Source: Ophiocordyceps camponoti-saundersi (nom. inval.)
Lineage: Eukaryota; Ascomycota; Sordariomycetes; Hypocreales; Ophiocordycipitaceae
Direction: 5' to 3'
Assembly (NCBI GenBank): GCA_003339415.1
Contig: PDHQ01000038.1
Span: 1,233 to 65,232, forward strand
Length of the DNA: 64,000 bases
This document shows positions 1 to 11,534 of this stretch, in pieces. Position 1 is the stretch's first letter; each line of letters starts with the position of its first letter. The notes beneath the pieces were generated by a model. It did not search any database, was not told the DNA's origin, and saw only the letters and a list, made by a program, of their open reading frames with translations. The translations under genes and the position numbers were made by a program.

Positions 1-34
1 GCTGTCCAGGGGCGAGAAAGGGTTGAGCTTAGAC

Positions 35-68
<34 letters not shown>

Positions 69-71
69 GTG

Positions 72-125
<54 letters not shown>

Positions 126-1848
126 GTAGAGGAAGAAGAGGAAACAGGAGGAAGAAAGAATGCAACGTCAAGGGGAAACGAAACAGGTCGAATTCGTCCC
201 TTCTTTCCGGAGGGCATTGACTTCTTTCCTTGGTATTACTTTTTGATGCTGGTGATGTTAAGGTTAAAGCTGTTGAGGGGGGGCGAGGTAACTCTGTGCT
301 ACGACGCTGCTCCGCTTGACAGCAGCCGACGACGAGTGACTACATGCGTCTGGATAGTATGTATGTAAGTGAGGGAGAGGGGAGAAGAGGGGATATAGAA
401 GAAGAGCCGGTTCGAGTATTGAGTGCATGCATGGGTAGATAGATACCTATAAAGATGGTAGACAACCGTTCATCTACTAGGTAGCTTCTTACCTACATCT
501 CGGCAATAGGCAACAAACTGCATACATACAGGTCGGCAGTATCCTTGGACCGTCAGTATTCCAACACAGCCCGTTTAAACCACATCCTCCTCCTCCCGTC
601 CGATGCAAAGGCGTCGGCGGCGCCGTAACGGAACTGATGCCTGACAGCGGCAGGTGCGGCATTAGAAAACTAGGGTTGGCCCGGACGCCAGCGACGGCAG
701 TGGCCACCCACTCACGCCCTACTCTACCTACCTGACTGGGTACTGGTAGGAACTGGCTAGTGGCTGACTGCTCAGGTAGCTGCTACCCACACCCGAGAGC
801 GTTCTCGTTCCTGCAAGTTAAAGACTGGGGAAAATAAAATAAAAGGCTAAAAAAAAGGAAGGAAGGGAAGATGCAAGTGCTACCGACCGCATCGAGAGAC
901 GGTTCAAGGTACGGATAGTGGGAAGGAGGGAAGGTACAAACGCGCTCCTCCTCTTTTGCATCTCACTCTGTCCGTCTCTCTTTCCCTCTCTACCGAGTAG
1001 GAAAGGGACACCGAAGAAAAAAAAAACCCACCTGTCTCATACAGACAAACCTCGTCGTCGTGCTTGCCTCTACCTACCCTCGCCCGTTGCCTTGCCGCCC
1101 GAACCGTTCCGTCGACGCCCTTCTTTCTTCCCCCCTCTTTTTTTTTTCTCTTCACCAACCGTTTTTCCCCCCTCCCTTTGAACTACCTCTTACCAAAGAA
1201 CTACCTTATTAAAGAGTGATAGTGATAGAGAGAGAAAGAGAAGGGCGGGAAGGCCGAGAAAAAAAAAGAAAGGAAAAAAAAACACACACACACACACACT
1301 CTCGTCCCTCCCTTTTTCTTTCCCTCCCGCTCATCCCGCCCAATCACGGCCTCCGGGTCAGCCATGGCGCCATCGCCGGAGAGTGAGAAATCTCGTTGGT
1401 GGTCGCCTCACCGACCCCGTGGCGCAATGACGCCGCTTCGCCAATAATCATCGACCTTGAGTCGTACTTCTATCCCGAACCATACGCTACGCTACATATT
1501 ACGAGCTCGTCCCTTCATTCCTTTCCCCTCCTTCGAATCTTTTAGCCCTTTCTCTATCTGACTCTCTCCCTCTCTCTCTCTCTGTCTCCCTCTCTCTATC
1601 TCTCCTCATCTTCCTCCCCCGCGCGAAGCATCCTCTATCCCCTCCCCCCCCATCTTTCTCTCCATCTCCATCTCCATATCTTTCCTTTTCCTACAAGGTT
1701 CTTCCTCCCCCCTTCGCGCCGTCCCGTTCTGGCCTCGTTCAACCGTCCACGCGGCTGGCCCCGTTCGGCCTCCGCTTATCGTCTTCTCTCCTCGACCGAT
1801 CCCATCGCCCTCTCCTCCTCATCTTCTTCCGCATCCTTCTCCTCTAAC
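1..1848. other. Intergenic region and promoter of the first MFS gene
   Basis: No convincing coding exon is visible. The segment starts with a long poly-G run, has A-rich and CA-repeat stretches near 1255-1300, and ends in a long pyrimidine-rich CT tract (about 1500-1840) directly before the ATG at 1849. Such CT-rich tracts are common just upstream of strongly expressed filamentous fungal genes, so this is the likely core promoter and leader. Confidence 0.6.
38..124. repeat. Poly-G homopolymer run
   Basis: Almost pure G over about 87 bases, broken only by GTGTGC near 67-72. Other pure C or G runs occur at 13.9, 25.1, 43.5, 47.1, 50.5 and 60.4 kb, three of them at assembly gaps. The length given here should be treated as unreliable. 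Confidence 0.9.
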
Positions 1849-3557
1849 ATGGGTGTCGATGCCGTCGATGAGTTGGTGGCGGCGTCGCCTCGCGATCCGC
1901 CCTTGTATAGCAGCAGCATCGAGCTGACATCGGATGGCGACTCGGCCATTATCCCCAAGGGCGCACTTGATCCCGTCTACGAGGCCAAGGCCCGCCTCAT
2001 CAACCGAGCTGTTGCGTTTCCCCACTTTCCCCCGATCCTCTTCCCCGATTGCGCTGACGTCGGTGGCGTCTTCGTTTAGATTCGCGAAATCGGAATGGGC
2101 TGGTATCAATGGCAGCTCTTCATCGTCGTCGGCTTCGGCTGGGCTAGCGATAACTTGTGGCCCGTCGTCACCGCCCTCATCTTCACCCCCATCACCCAAG
2201 AGTTCCGACCCGAACGACCGCCTCTCTTCACCCTCGCCCAGAACATCGGCCTCCTCGCCGGAGCTGCCTTTTGGGGATTCGGTTGCGACGTCTTCGGCCG
2301 CAAACTCGGCTTCAACCTGACGCTCGGCTTGACCGCATTCTGGGGCCTCGTCGCCGCCAGCGCCCCCAGCTTCGCCGCCATCGGCTTCTTCGCCTGCATG
2401 TGGTCCTTTGGCGTCGGCGGCAACCTCCCCGTCGACTCCGCCGTCTTCCTCGAATTCCTGCCGCAAACCCATCAGTACCTGCTGACGGTCCTGTCCATCG
2501 ACTGGGCCCTCGCCCAGGTCATCGCCAACCTCATCGCCTGGCCACTCCTCACAAACTTCACCTGCCCCCAGGACGAGGCCCAATCGTGTTCAAAACGCAA
2601 CAACATGGGCTGGCGCTACTTCACCCTGACTATGGGGGGCCTCACCCTCCTCATGTTTTTGATCCGCTTCGTCTTCTTCACCATATACGAGTCGCCCAAG
2701 TACCTCGTCGGCAAGGGCCGCGACGCCGACGCCATCCGCGTCGTCCACGAGGTCGCCCGTCGCAACGGCACCTCGGTCAACCTGGCGCTCGACGATCTCA
2801 AGGCCTGCGAGCCCGACGGCTACGTCGCCCAGACCGACGCATCGGCTGCCGTCAAGCGGTACATGGAAAAGGTGGACACGAAGCACGTCAAGGCCCTGTT
2901 CGCAGGCCGCCGGCTGGCCCTGAGCACCGGCCTCATCATGACGATATGGGCCCTCATCGGGCTCGGCTACCCCCTCTACAACGCCTTCCTGCCCTTTATC
3001 CAGGCCACCAGGGGGGTTCAGTTCCAGGACGGGAGCAACAACATCACCTACCGCAACAGCCTCATCATCTCCGTCCTCGGCGTCCCGGGTGCCATTCTCG
3101 GCGGCTACCTCGTAGAGCTGCCTCGCGTCGGTCGCAAGGGCACGCTGTCCATTTCCACTCTCCTCACCGGCGTCTTTCTCTTCTGCTCCACCACGGCCGC
3201 CAACAGTACGGCCCTGCTCGGCTGGAACTGCGCCTTCAACTTTTGCAGCAATGTCATGTACGCCGTCCTCTACGGCTACACGCCCGAGATCTTTCCCACG
3301 CCTCAGCGCGGCACGGGAAACGCACTCTGCGCTTCCTGCAACCGCGTCTTTGGCATCATGGCTGTAAGTTTGAGGAACTTGGCGGCGGAATGGCGTGTAA
3401 TGAGACGCTGACAAAAGATCTTTCATAGCCCATCGTCGCCATGTTCTCTAATCTGCAAACATCGGCACCCGTCTATGCCAGCGGTGCCTTGTTCCTGATG
3501 GCTGGTGTCCTGGTCATGTTACTTCCATTTGAGTCACGAGGGAGAGAGGCCTTGTGA
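1849..3557 (+). CDS. MFS transporter, sugar-porter-like, 524 aa
   Basis: A polytopic major facilitator protein expected to move a small solute across the plasma or vacuolar membrane; the substrate cannot be read from sequence. Three exons fit: 1849-2010, 2080-3363 and 3429-3557. The introns are 69 bp (GTTGCG...TTTAG) and 65 bp (GTAAGT...CATAG), and all junctions keep frame. The hallmark loop between helices 2 and 3 is visible as GFGCDVFGRKLG, matching the MFS G-x3-D-x2-GRR/K signature. A conserved stretch just after the first intron (EIGMGWYQWQ) marks the start of the membrane domain, followed by roughly twelve hydrophobic segments. A cytosolic loop rich in charged residues (about residues 230-290) separates the two halves. 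The ATG at 1849 follows a CT-rich leader. The first intron donor (GTTGCG) is weak, and the intron is in frame apart from its stop, so its retention would truncate the protein. The family assignment is firm and the substrate unknown. Confidence 0.88.
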
Positions 3558-5636
3558 AGACTTTTGTCCACTTCACATCATACATATTTCTCTTCTTCCT
3601 TTCCGATGCATTTGTTTTCTCTCTCGGATTGGAAATTTGGTCTGTCTTGGGATTTGGACGGGCTCATCATGATTTCTTCTGCATATTCTTCCTATACACA
3701 TTCATGTCTTCCCTATTATTTTCTTTTTATTTCTTCCCCTTTTCTTTTCTTCACTTCATGACGACGAATGGATCTATGAGCGAGACTAAAGCGAAGGGGA
3801 AGAGCAATCTGTTGAGGGGATTTTCACTGAAGTCGACGTCGGGGAAGCTGGCGATACCCTGCCTCTCAGATACAAATTTTTTTTATGACTGAGCGGAACT
3901 GATGAGAGAGAGAGAGAGAAAAGAAAAGAGAGAAATTGATGGCTTGGCGGCATTGCCGTCTGCCTGCGAGACGCTGCTACTCACCGCGACTTTGGCAGGG
4001 GACTTTTTTTTCTTCTCACTTTTATCTTCGGGGACGACGTGTTCCTGGGCTGACTGCGATACCTCAATAGTGCACTGCGGACACGAGCTTGACGCTGAGG
4101 GGAGCCGGCGGGCGAAGAGAGGTAAGATGGTACAAACAAGGTAGGGATGTGCATGCGAGTCTCGATGGTCCCAGCCGGGGACGTGCTCTCCTCGACGTGC
4201 TCTCCTCGACGTGTTCCCCGACGTACATACATACATACCTCTGAGCCGGACAAAGGTTCTTGACCCGGACGAGCCAACCGTACATGCCGGACAAGATGCT
4301 TATCCCGGATAAGCTCCTCGACCCGATAAAGCTCCTTGTTCTTGACAAGATGCTTATTCCGGAAAGCCTGAATCAGGTTCCTCATCCTTGACAAGCGCCG
4401 TGACTCGAGCCAGGCCTGCTGATTGACCCCCCCACGCTGTTTTCTTAATCCGTACCCGAATTCGTCGTTTCCTCGGCGCGCATGTGCGTTGGTTTCGGGG
4501 AGGGGGGCTGGGGAAGGAATTGTAGATGATGCCATGTTATCGAGAACGTAGCTGTCCATTTGCATATTCGTGTGGAACAGAGTTGCATCGTACCAAGTGG
4601 CTGTTGAGTGTGAAGCTTGAGGGGGGGGATTAGGGGATGCAAGATAAATTGACGGTGAGGGTGAAGAGTTGGTCTAGACATGAGGTGGATTATACGTCAT
4701 CGTTCTTTTATCCAGGATATAACCTAGGTAGGGGCTTACAGATACTATGCGTGCATATCCGTACACACTCGGTGCTTTATGCGGAATACCACCTGCGGAC
4801 TTGTAGATGTGCATACAGACGTAGAATTGAATACGCATGGATAGTAAATATGCGTGGATAGTGTTTGCAGTAGGAGAGCTGGGATAGGAGAGGAGAACAA
4901 GGTTAGATGCATGACTCGGGATGGGACTTTGCCTTAGGCATGGCACGATGGCGATGTTGATGAACTATAAGCTCGATGTATGTTTATACTGATGTGTAAG
5001 TGTATCAATTCAATACTATTCAGAGATATGCCCTTGGCAATGAGAAGGGAAGGCTATTTAAACATGCTGCGTTGGAGAGATGTGTGTGAGATTCGTACAT
5101 GTGAAGGGAAAAGAAGCTGGAAGGATATCTCTATGCTTTCTGTGATGTCGTTTCACTTCTCCCTTCCCCAGGAGGTATCATTTCCCTTTCGTGCTCTGGC
5201 TGAGAAGGGAGGGTCATGATGATGGTTCTTTAAAAGACTTGGTGTCGTTAGTCGTGAATCGTGAAGCGGCGATACTTGATCATGTCGTTTCGTGTTACAA
5301 TGTCACCAACTATGCTTCGTCATAAGTCTTCACGACGTCGTTCGCTATGCTTGGTCGTTGACTCGCGTTCAAGACACGTTCCTGGATGGCTGGATTTTTA
5401 AGATTCAGCCACTCCGTTGACGGACATCATCTCCGTGAACCGAGAGGGGCGGAAAGGGCTGAGAGGTTTTGAGACCGGCTTTTTTTTTCTTCCGAGACAG
5501 TTTCACGTCGTGGATGGGACTTTGATAGCTATGTTTTCCCGACCCATTAGCGAATAGAACATAGGACATAGCCTCAGTGACAAGAGAAAGTAGAGATGTC
5601 TTCATCGGGAGAGGGAAGGGAGGGAGGTGGCCAACA
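3558..5636. other. Intergenic region between the MFS gene and the chitosanase gene
   Basis: Both flanking genes end towards this 2-kb gap, so it contains two 3' ends. I see no supported exon. It holds short degenerate direct repeats near 4180-4365 and otherwise unremarkable sequence. Confidence 0.55.
4181..4365. repeat. Short degenerate direct repeats
   Basis: Two layers are visible. A 14-bp unit (ACGTGCTCTCCTCG) repeats at 4181-4208 with a third degenerate copy after it. Further on, GACAAGATGCTTAT occurs at about 4289 and again 54 bp later at about 4344. Between them, GATAAGCTCCTCG and GATAAAGCTCCTTG form another pair. No coding or element context explains them. Confidence 0.6.
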
Positions 5637-6602
5637 TCAAAGAAATAGATAGACGCCAACAAAGAGGGCGACCAACAACAAGCCATGCTTCGGAGCCTTC
5701 TTCATCGCCTTGGACGTCTTCCCTAGCCGGCTCTTGACGAGGGCGTCGCCTATCGGTTCGATGATGCGGGCGAAGTCCTCGTATGAAGACGCGTTCCAGG
5801 CTGCGCTGGGGGGGACGACGGCTTCGGCGCCGGGGAAGCCGATGTAGAGGATGTCGTTTTCTTCGTGCCCGTTGTTGCCTGTCATGGACGGACCGAAACA
5901 GGCTCGTGCGAGAGAGATGGAGGCTTCTCCTACCATTGCTTCTTGGCCGTCGTCGCCGTTTACGTCGCCCCATATGCCGTATACCTTGTAAGTGTAAGTA
6001 ACCCATGGCAAAAGGTAGGGATAAAAGAACGAACTAGTCTTCTATTGCAGACGATGGCCATGACGCTCAGAGGGTGAATCCCCTGCGTTCGAGGATCGTA
6101 TGTCGGCCAATTCGGTTTGGTCCCCTCGTTGCCGAAGACGACGTACGGATGAACGTGCGGGTTAAGGTCGGATATGCCCGCGTTAAATCCCTTGATGGTA
6201 TCGGCGAAGCTGGTTTGCGATTGCGTGTCGTTTGAGCTTTGGCAGGGGTTGTCGGCGGCTGTTGTCATTGCTTGTTGGTCGCCGTCGCAGTCTATGTCCA
6301 TGTTGGAGAGGTTATGATCTGAGCCGCGGATGTATAGGATGTTGAGAGATTCGAGATGATCACCGCAGTATACAAAGTCTTCATCATTCGTTAATCTCTC
6401 TTTTCTTTTCTTAAGCTTGGGTTGTAGTTATCTCACCTCCGTTGTCGCCGTCGGAGCTGTGGAAGTCGGCTGCGTACGCCCTCTGACATCGTTCTTGAGA
6501 CTTGATACTGCGGTAGAGAGATTTTACCGACGAAGGGAGCCGTTTACTTTTTCCCCATGTGCTGGAGATGAGGATTGCGAAGAGAAGGTATCGCGTCGTC
6601 AT
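5637..6602 (-). CDS. GH75 endo-chitosanase, secreted, 285 aa
   Basis: Fungal family 75 glycoside hydrolase that cleaves beta-1,4 bonds in chitosan outside the cell. Exons on the minus strand are 6602-6437, 6378-6035 and 5984-5637, joined by introns of 58 and 50 bp. Joining them restores the family blocks: a secretion signal at the N-terminus, DNGDFVYCGDH, NMDIDCDGDQQ, HPLSVMAIVCN and VYGIWGDVNGDDG. The two catalytic acids of the family (D175 and E188 in the Fusarium solani enzyme, 13 apart) correspond to D177 in WGDVNGDD and E190 in VGEAS, with the same spacing. A hydrophobic C-terminal tail (residues about 270-285) follows a basic stretch. This would suit a GPI-anchor signal or membrane anchor, which is less usual for the soluble enzymes. 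The second intron donor is the non-standard GTTCGT. Length is close to family norms. Family call is firm; the anchoring is inferred. Confidence 0.9.
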
Positions 6603-7943
6603 TGTTGGTTGTCAGTGTTGGGGGCGGAAATGAGTAACGGTTTGATTGCCTCGCTCATCGATGATCATGATTTTCTCTCTTTTCCCGTCCAGAGTAAAGG
6701 TTTTAATATCCGTGTGAAAACGGAAGAGATGATGAGCTGATTCAAGCCATGGGAAGAGAAAGAGGTTAGCTTGATAGGGGAGTCAGTTAGGCTGACCCGG
6801 CAACTTTTGACAAGTCAGTTTAGAAAAAAGGGTTCAAGGCAGATTTGGGGATCATGTCATGAGGCTGTTTCGAATGAGGAACCGTTTTCTAAATTGAGCA
6901 AAGCATGTGAAGCATGTTAGGTGGAGAAAGAAGAGGGAAAAGCAGACTTCTAATATGTGGTTTTTTGGGGGGGTCTGGAGGTGAGAAATCTGGAACACGA
7001 CAGGTTGTCGTTTTGTCTGCTCATCCCTGTTCTCGAGACATGTTTTTTCTATGAGGCGGGTGTTGAGGGTGCCGGTGTTGATGACGAAGGCTTAAACATT
7101 GTCTTGTGGCTGTGCGAGTGTTGAAACTGGGGGTTCATGACGACAGTGGAATCCCTTTGCTGAGTTGTGAGACTTTTCGGGGGTTTTGAAGAGTTGGAGA
7201 GTGTCGTAGAGTTTCTGAGCGGTTACGAAGAGGAAAGGAGGAAACTGTCTTTACCATCTATCGTGAGGTCTTGGGTGGTTGACGGTTATAGCTTCGTCAC
7301 GTCCGACTTGACAACAATTGACCATGGATAGATATTCCAGTGTTCACCGGAAGAAGAAGAAGAAGGCTCATGTCAGGATTGACCATGTATGTATGTATGT
7401 ACATGAATCGTCGCTGGTCCCCGAGCCTCTCAAGGGGGGTCACCCTGGATTCGGGTCACAGACGGCAGACGTCAGCAGCAGCAAGGCTGAAACAGCCTTT
7501 GTCGTCGAATGATATTCCTGGGAGAGAGAGAGAGAGAGAGAGAGAATCGGACAAATCATCTTGTCCCATGCCCTGAGATGAGGTTAGACTTGCCTATATC
7601 GCGTATCAGAGATAACCCTTAGGGTTAGGCTTCTAAGAGCCATCTATGGCGCTCATTGCAAAAGACTAGCTATGCATGTATGACACTCTTCAGTCTGATG
7701 CTGCAACACACAGCCTCCAAGGTCGGCACAATAGTTGAATTAACTATACCCGTCTACTATACCGCTTACTCTTAGAGGGCGATGACGAGAACAGACGGGC
7801 AGAGAAAAGGGATGGGAAGAGAAGCTGGTCATCGTCGTTTTTAACTTGACTATGCTATTGTTCGTATATCTCGCAGCATTTTCTATAAGATATCAAGTCT
7901 TTCCCCCCCCCTACTCTACTCTACCTCGGCAAACCCCCGTTCA
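6603..7943. other. Intergenic region with GA microsatellite
   Basis: Contains the chitosanase promoter on the left and the 3' side of the cysteine-repeat gene on the right. A GA dinucleotide run spans about 7522-7545, a GTAT run lies near 7388-7402, and a telomere-like CCCTTAGGGTTAGG motif lies near 7615. No supported gene. Confidence 0.5.
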
Positions 7944-9939
7944 TCAACCTCGACGGGCTCGAACCTCAGCCTCTTTAGTACAGTGGGTTTTACAAGTCTC
8001 ACCCGTGCGAAACACTTCCAAGAGACCCCTAGTGTGGTGAGGATTATAGCAAAGCCATCTGTCGAGTTCTGCTTCACGGCATTGCCATGCGTCGATGATA
8101 TCTATAGGACTTGCCAGCTATGACGAAGCGTTAGTCCTTTACTTTCCACAGTCTCTCGCCTTCTCTCTGCCACTTACCTTTTGTTCTTCCTCTCGTAGCT
8201 TGCGGTAACTCTCCTTCACACCAGTACAGGTGGTTTTACAAGACTCGGAACTCTTAAACGTTGCCGAGACAGCCGGCTGGGTAGCGAAGATCAAGCAAGA
8301 CCATTTGTCGCGCGCTTTTTCTTCGCACGTCCATCCGTCGCCGAGAGATATGGGTTTTGCCAGCTATGGAGGACAAAAAAAGCGTCAGTCCCTTGTTCCC
8401 ACGCCTCTTCCTCTCTCTCTTCCTCTCTGCCAACTTACCGGCCGCTCAAAGTTTTCCCATTCCGGAGGCACGACCGGCTCGCGTTTGCTCTTCTGAGCCA
8501 AGGAAGTGCATCGATCTGAACAGGCTTCGGACGTGTCGTACCGATCGTCGGTTCCCCAACCTCCCTCGTTGTTATAGCAATACCAAGCCTGAGACCACTC
8601 CTCGCGGCAGACCCATCCGTGAAGCAGGAATTTCTAATAGGTGGATTGATGGTGTCAGCAAAAGGGGGTAAACACGTCTGTAGCAAGCAAAACAAGCCTT
8701 GACTCACCACTTTGGAGCCATCGGCCGACACAGCGTCCGGCTTTCCGCTCCAGATTTGCTCGGCCGCCTTGGTGCATTCAACTCGACAGGCTTGAGCAGA
8801 GTCGAAGAACTTGGGGACGGACCAGCGGCCGTTGTTGTTGAAGCAGCGCCATTTCCCGGAAGATTCGTCCCGGCACGACCAGTCGTTGCTTACGGGGAAT
8901 TGCTTGGCCGCCTTGATGATGTGTTTGTGTGAGAAGATGACGGTTTGTGTATAGGATGGTTTATTAGTGACGACTTACATTTGCCGGCTGCTTTGCTTTG
9001 GCTTTCGCGTCTTCTCTCTTCTTCTGGCGTCGCGAAAGCTTCCTTTTCGTCTGAATCCACACGTCGTATCAGCAAGCTTGCTCTAGTGAAGCTCGTCGTG
9101 TGTCAACTCACCGCTTCAAGGTCTTGACAAGTGCCGTAGAAAGTGCAAAATTCCTTTGATGGGCACTCTCCTTCAGGTCCGTCCTCCTTAGAACATCCAC
9201 TGCACTTTAAGCAGGTGCTGACTTGGAGGAAGTGATGGTATTCCTTTTTTTTTTAAGCCGTGTTAGTTAGCCTCTGGATTGGATGGATATATCGAAAACT
9301 TACTATGCTGCTGGCCATCTTGTCTATAGCAGAGGTAAAGCTCGGACGGATAGGCCCAGGATTCAAGCCGTAGCCACGGTCAGGCCGTCGATATCGGTTT
9401 ATGAAGCCTTGGACGTAATCGTCTCGAGCCTGCCTCCTCACGTGCGCCAAACCCGTCACTTCTGCGGCAGCGGTGGTGTAATAACCAGACAATTGAGCAT
9501 ACCAGGCCGAAATGACTCCTAGAACTCTGAAGCCGGCCTCGGCGACGTAAGTGCCCGGGTAATATCGAAGTGCCTCCTTCAAGCCGTCGTTTATCGGCAG
9601 TTGGTCCGTCGTCAACTTGTCACTCGTTATCGTGCTCTCGGACTGTTTGATGAAATTTTTGAAGTCATTGTCTTCCCAGCCGAGAAAGTATCGGTTCATT
9701 TCCTCGGTCAGATTTGACATGAAGTGCTCATCGTAGGTTTTGAAGTCTTTTTCCAGTTCTTCGAACCACTGCTTCCGCAAGTTGGACAGATGCTGCCACT
9801 TCCGCTTCTCGTAGTGGTGGTCTAGATCGTCTTCATCGACGCCCTGCATGGGCTCGACGTCGCCATCGTCGTCATCGCCGAATGTGACGACGGTACGATT
9901 ACCACCATCAGCCTCATCCTTCTTGCCCGAGTCTTCATG
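7944..9939 (-). CDS. Cysteine-rich protein with four one-exon W-x-C repeats; 5' end uncertain
   Basis: I do not recognise this family. Seven exons read cleanly on the minus strand: 9939-9304, 9243-9112, 9050-8979, 8911-8708, 8633-8439, 8363-8178 and 8117-7944. All six introns are short (60-75 bp), have GTAAGT or GTGAGT donors and sit in phase 0. The first part (about 200 residues) is charged at its start and has a hydrophobic stretch (about 9420-9530). Exon two is cysteine-rich (seven Cys in 44 residues) and exon three is basic. Each of the last four exons encodes one repeat with identical spacing: W-x-C-[RE]-x6-W-x-C-x18-C-x3-C, 36 residues long. This implies exon duplication and two disulfides per repeat. 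Cysteine-rich repeats suggest an extracellular protein, but no signal peptide is visible. The first available ATG is at 9849, yet the coding-like acidic frame continues upstream to a TGA at 9940-9942. The 5' end is therefore damaged, missing or spliced in a way I cannot resolve. Confidence 0.68.
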
Positions 9940-10371
9940 TCAAGATGCAGCCAAGCCTCTGATGCCAGGGGCGGCTTCGTCCCCGCTGTCGACCTCGCCC
10001 ACTGTCCGCCTAGCTGATTAGTATGAAAAGTCATGTCAGAATCTCAGAGTGATTAAAGTTGTCGATATTGGAGAGCAAGGCTCTGAGAACTAGAAAGGCT
10101 AATTTCCATGCCAGCAGTCTTCCGGGAGATTGAGTTGATGGAACATATATTGGAAGTTGATGGAATCCATCTTGCTTTCCACAGGGATCCGCTGCCTTTG
10201 AGGCCGATAACTCATAAGAGATATCGCTTGCATAACTTGGTACAAACTATTGCTCATAGTCATGTGGAGTGCAATGGGGGCCCTTGCTCTCCAACACGCC
10301 GATGTCGTCTTCTTTAGGACATTCAAAAACCAGCGCCAGTCAGTCTTGCCTGCAGTCCCCCAAGACGGCAT
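9940..10371 (-). pseudogene. Degraded 5' extension of the cysteine-repeat gene
   Basis: Upstream of the TGA at 9940-9942 the same frame continues as acidic, coding-like sequence for about 25 codons, with similar composition to what follows the stop. Further upstream (10150-10330), coding-like stretches in another frame are interrupted by TGA and TAG. A candidate acceptor (CTGAC branch, AATCAG) lies near 10013-10045. The simplest reading is former 5' exons that have acquired stops, but an unrecognised exon structure or sequence errors would look similar. Confidence 0.35.
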
Positions 10372-11534
10372 GTAATCTCCATGATGTCTTAAGAGCTCGT
10401 CTTGTGGAGACGGCAGCAGATAGTTGATGTAGGATTCAGCTTGTTGTTATGCACGACAACCCTTGGATTGCTTCACATCATTCCCCTTGCGGCTGATTCA
10501 CCGGCGATCAGAATGACAGAGGGAAAAACAAACATCATGCTTATCCTAGAAGCCGATCAGCCGAGTGGGCCGATCCGCGCCGGCAAGTTCGTGCCTTCGA
10601 TGGCGTAAGATGATGGTGCGACAGCAAGTGACTCGGAGTTCCCTAAGAAGCCGTTTGGTAAGTGTCTGGTCAGATGGGGGGAAGAGAGGCTGAAGAGCTG
10701 CCTCGTCGGATTCCTCTGTCCGTCCAATGCTACTCTCTTTCTACATGTCATTCAACAGTGACGAGATGCCTTACGAGTCCATCTACCTATCCACAGTGCC
10801 TTGCCTCATCTCGAGAGTAATGAGTGTAGCTTCGAGTCATCTCTCGGCTTACATATGTGTCCCGATAGCTGGGCAATAGTTGTCTATCCATTACGCCTTA
10901 TAGCATCTCTAAATAGGATGATTCGCCGACGCTAAACACAGAAGGGTTTTCCCCCATCTTAAGCAGTCATCTTATGGAAGCCTAACCGTGGCGGTTGTCG
11001 GAGGTTCGTGGACGCCTAGCAGATGGCTTCGTTGCCATCACGTGACCGACTTTCGAGGTCTTCTCGACAACAGCCTCGTCTCCAACCCGAGACGTACTAG
11101 GAAGCTGAATACGGTTCATTGCTTGTGGTGGCATTGTGGTGTGACTGGCAATTCAGTGTGGCACGCTGCTGGAGGTGTGTAGGTCAGCGATAAGGTTGAA
11201 TTCGTCTGGTGCCATCAACTCATCACGGCTTCTCCCGTACAAGCGGAAGAAGAAGAAGAAAAACACAACAGCCGGAATAGACCGAGAGGAGACAGAGACT
11301 TGGACGAGATCGAGTTATGCAAGGGGGTCTCTATGGAGTCATATCTGCATGTCTTCACTGTAGCTTGAGAGGTTAAAAACCTCATCTCTTATAACCAACT
11401 CATCTCACTCCTCGTCAACTCAACTCAACTCAACCCTCTCTCCTCTCAACAAGCAACAACCCAAAATCTAATTCAACAACTTACCAAGTAAAAGAAAAAC
11501 AAGTCAAAAAGGCAAGAAAAGAAACCCCAAAACA
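10372..11534. other. Intergenic region, no supported gene
   Basis: No exon with family features is visible. The right end (about 11395-11530) is rich in CAACTCAACTCAAC and similar CAA/CAAC strings and leads directly into the ATG at 11535. It is probably the promoter and leader of that gene. Confidence 0.5.

Noticed and set aside
1819..2583. 254-codon frame antisense to the first MFS gene
   Set aside because: Acidic, repetitive product that mirrors the well-supported MFS exons on the other strand; no start context or family features.
2157..3428. 423-codon Arg/Pro/His-rich frame overlapping the MFS gene
   Set aside because: Frame-shifted shadow of GC-rich coding sequence; runs through the MFS second intron region.
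3981..4565. Minus-strand frame of 194 codons near degenerate repeats
   Set aside because: Begins in low-complexity sequence, is driven by repeats at 4181-4365, and has no family marks or introns that improve it.
10402..10608. 68-codon plus-strand frame with a hydrophobic N-terminus resembling a signal peptide
   Set aside because: It starts at TTG, not ATG, and has no splice or family support.
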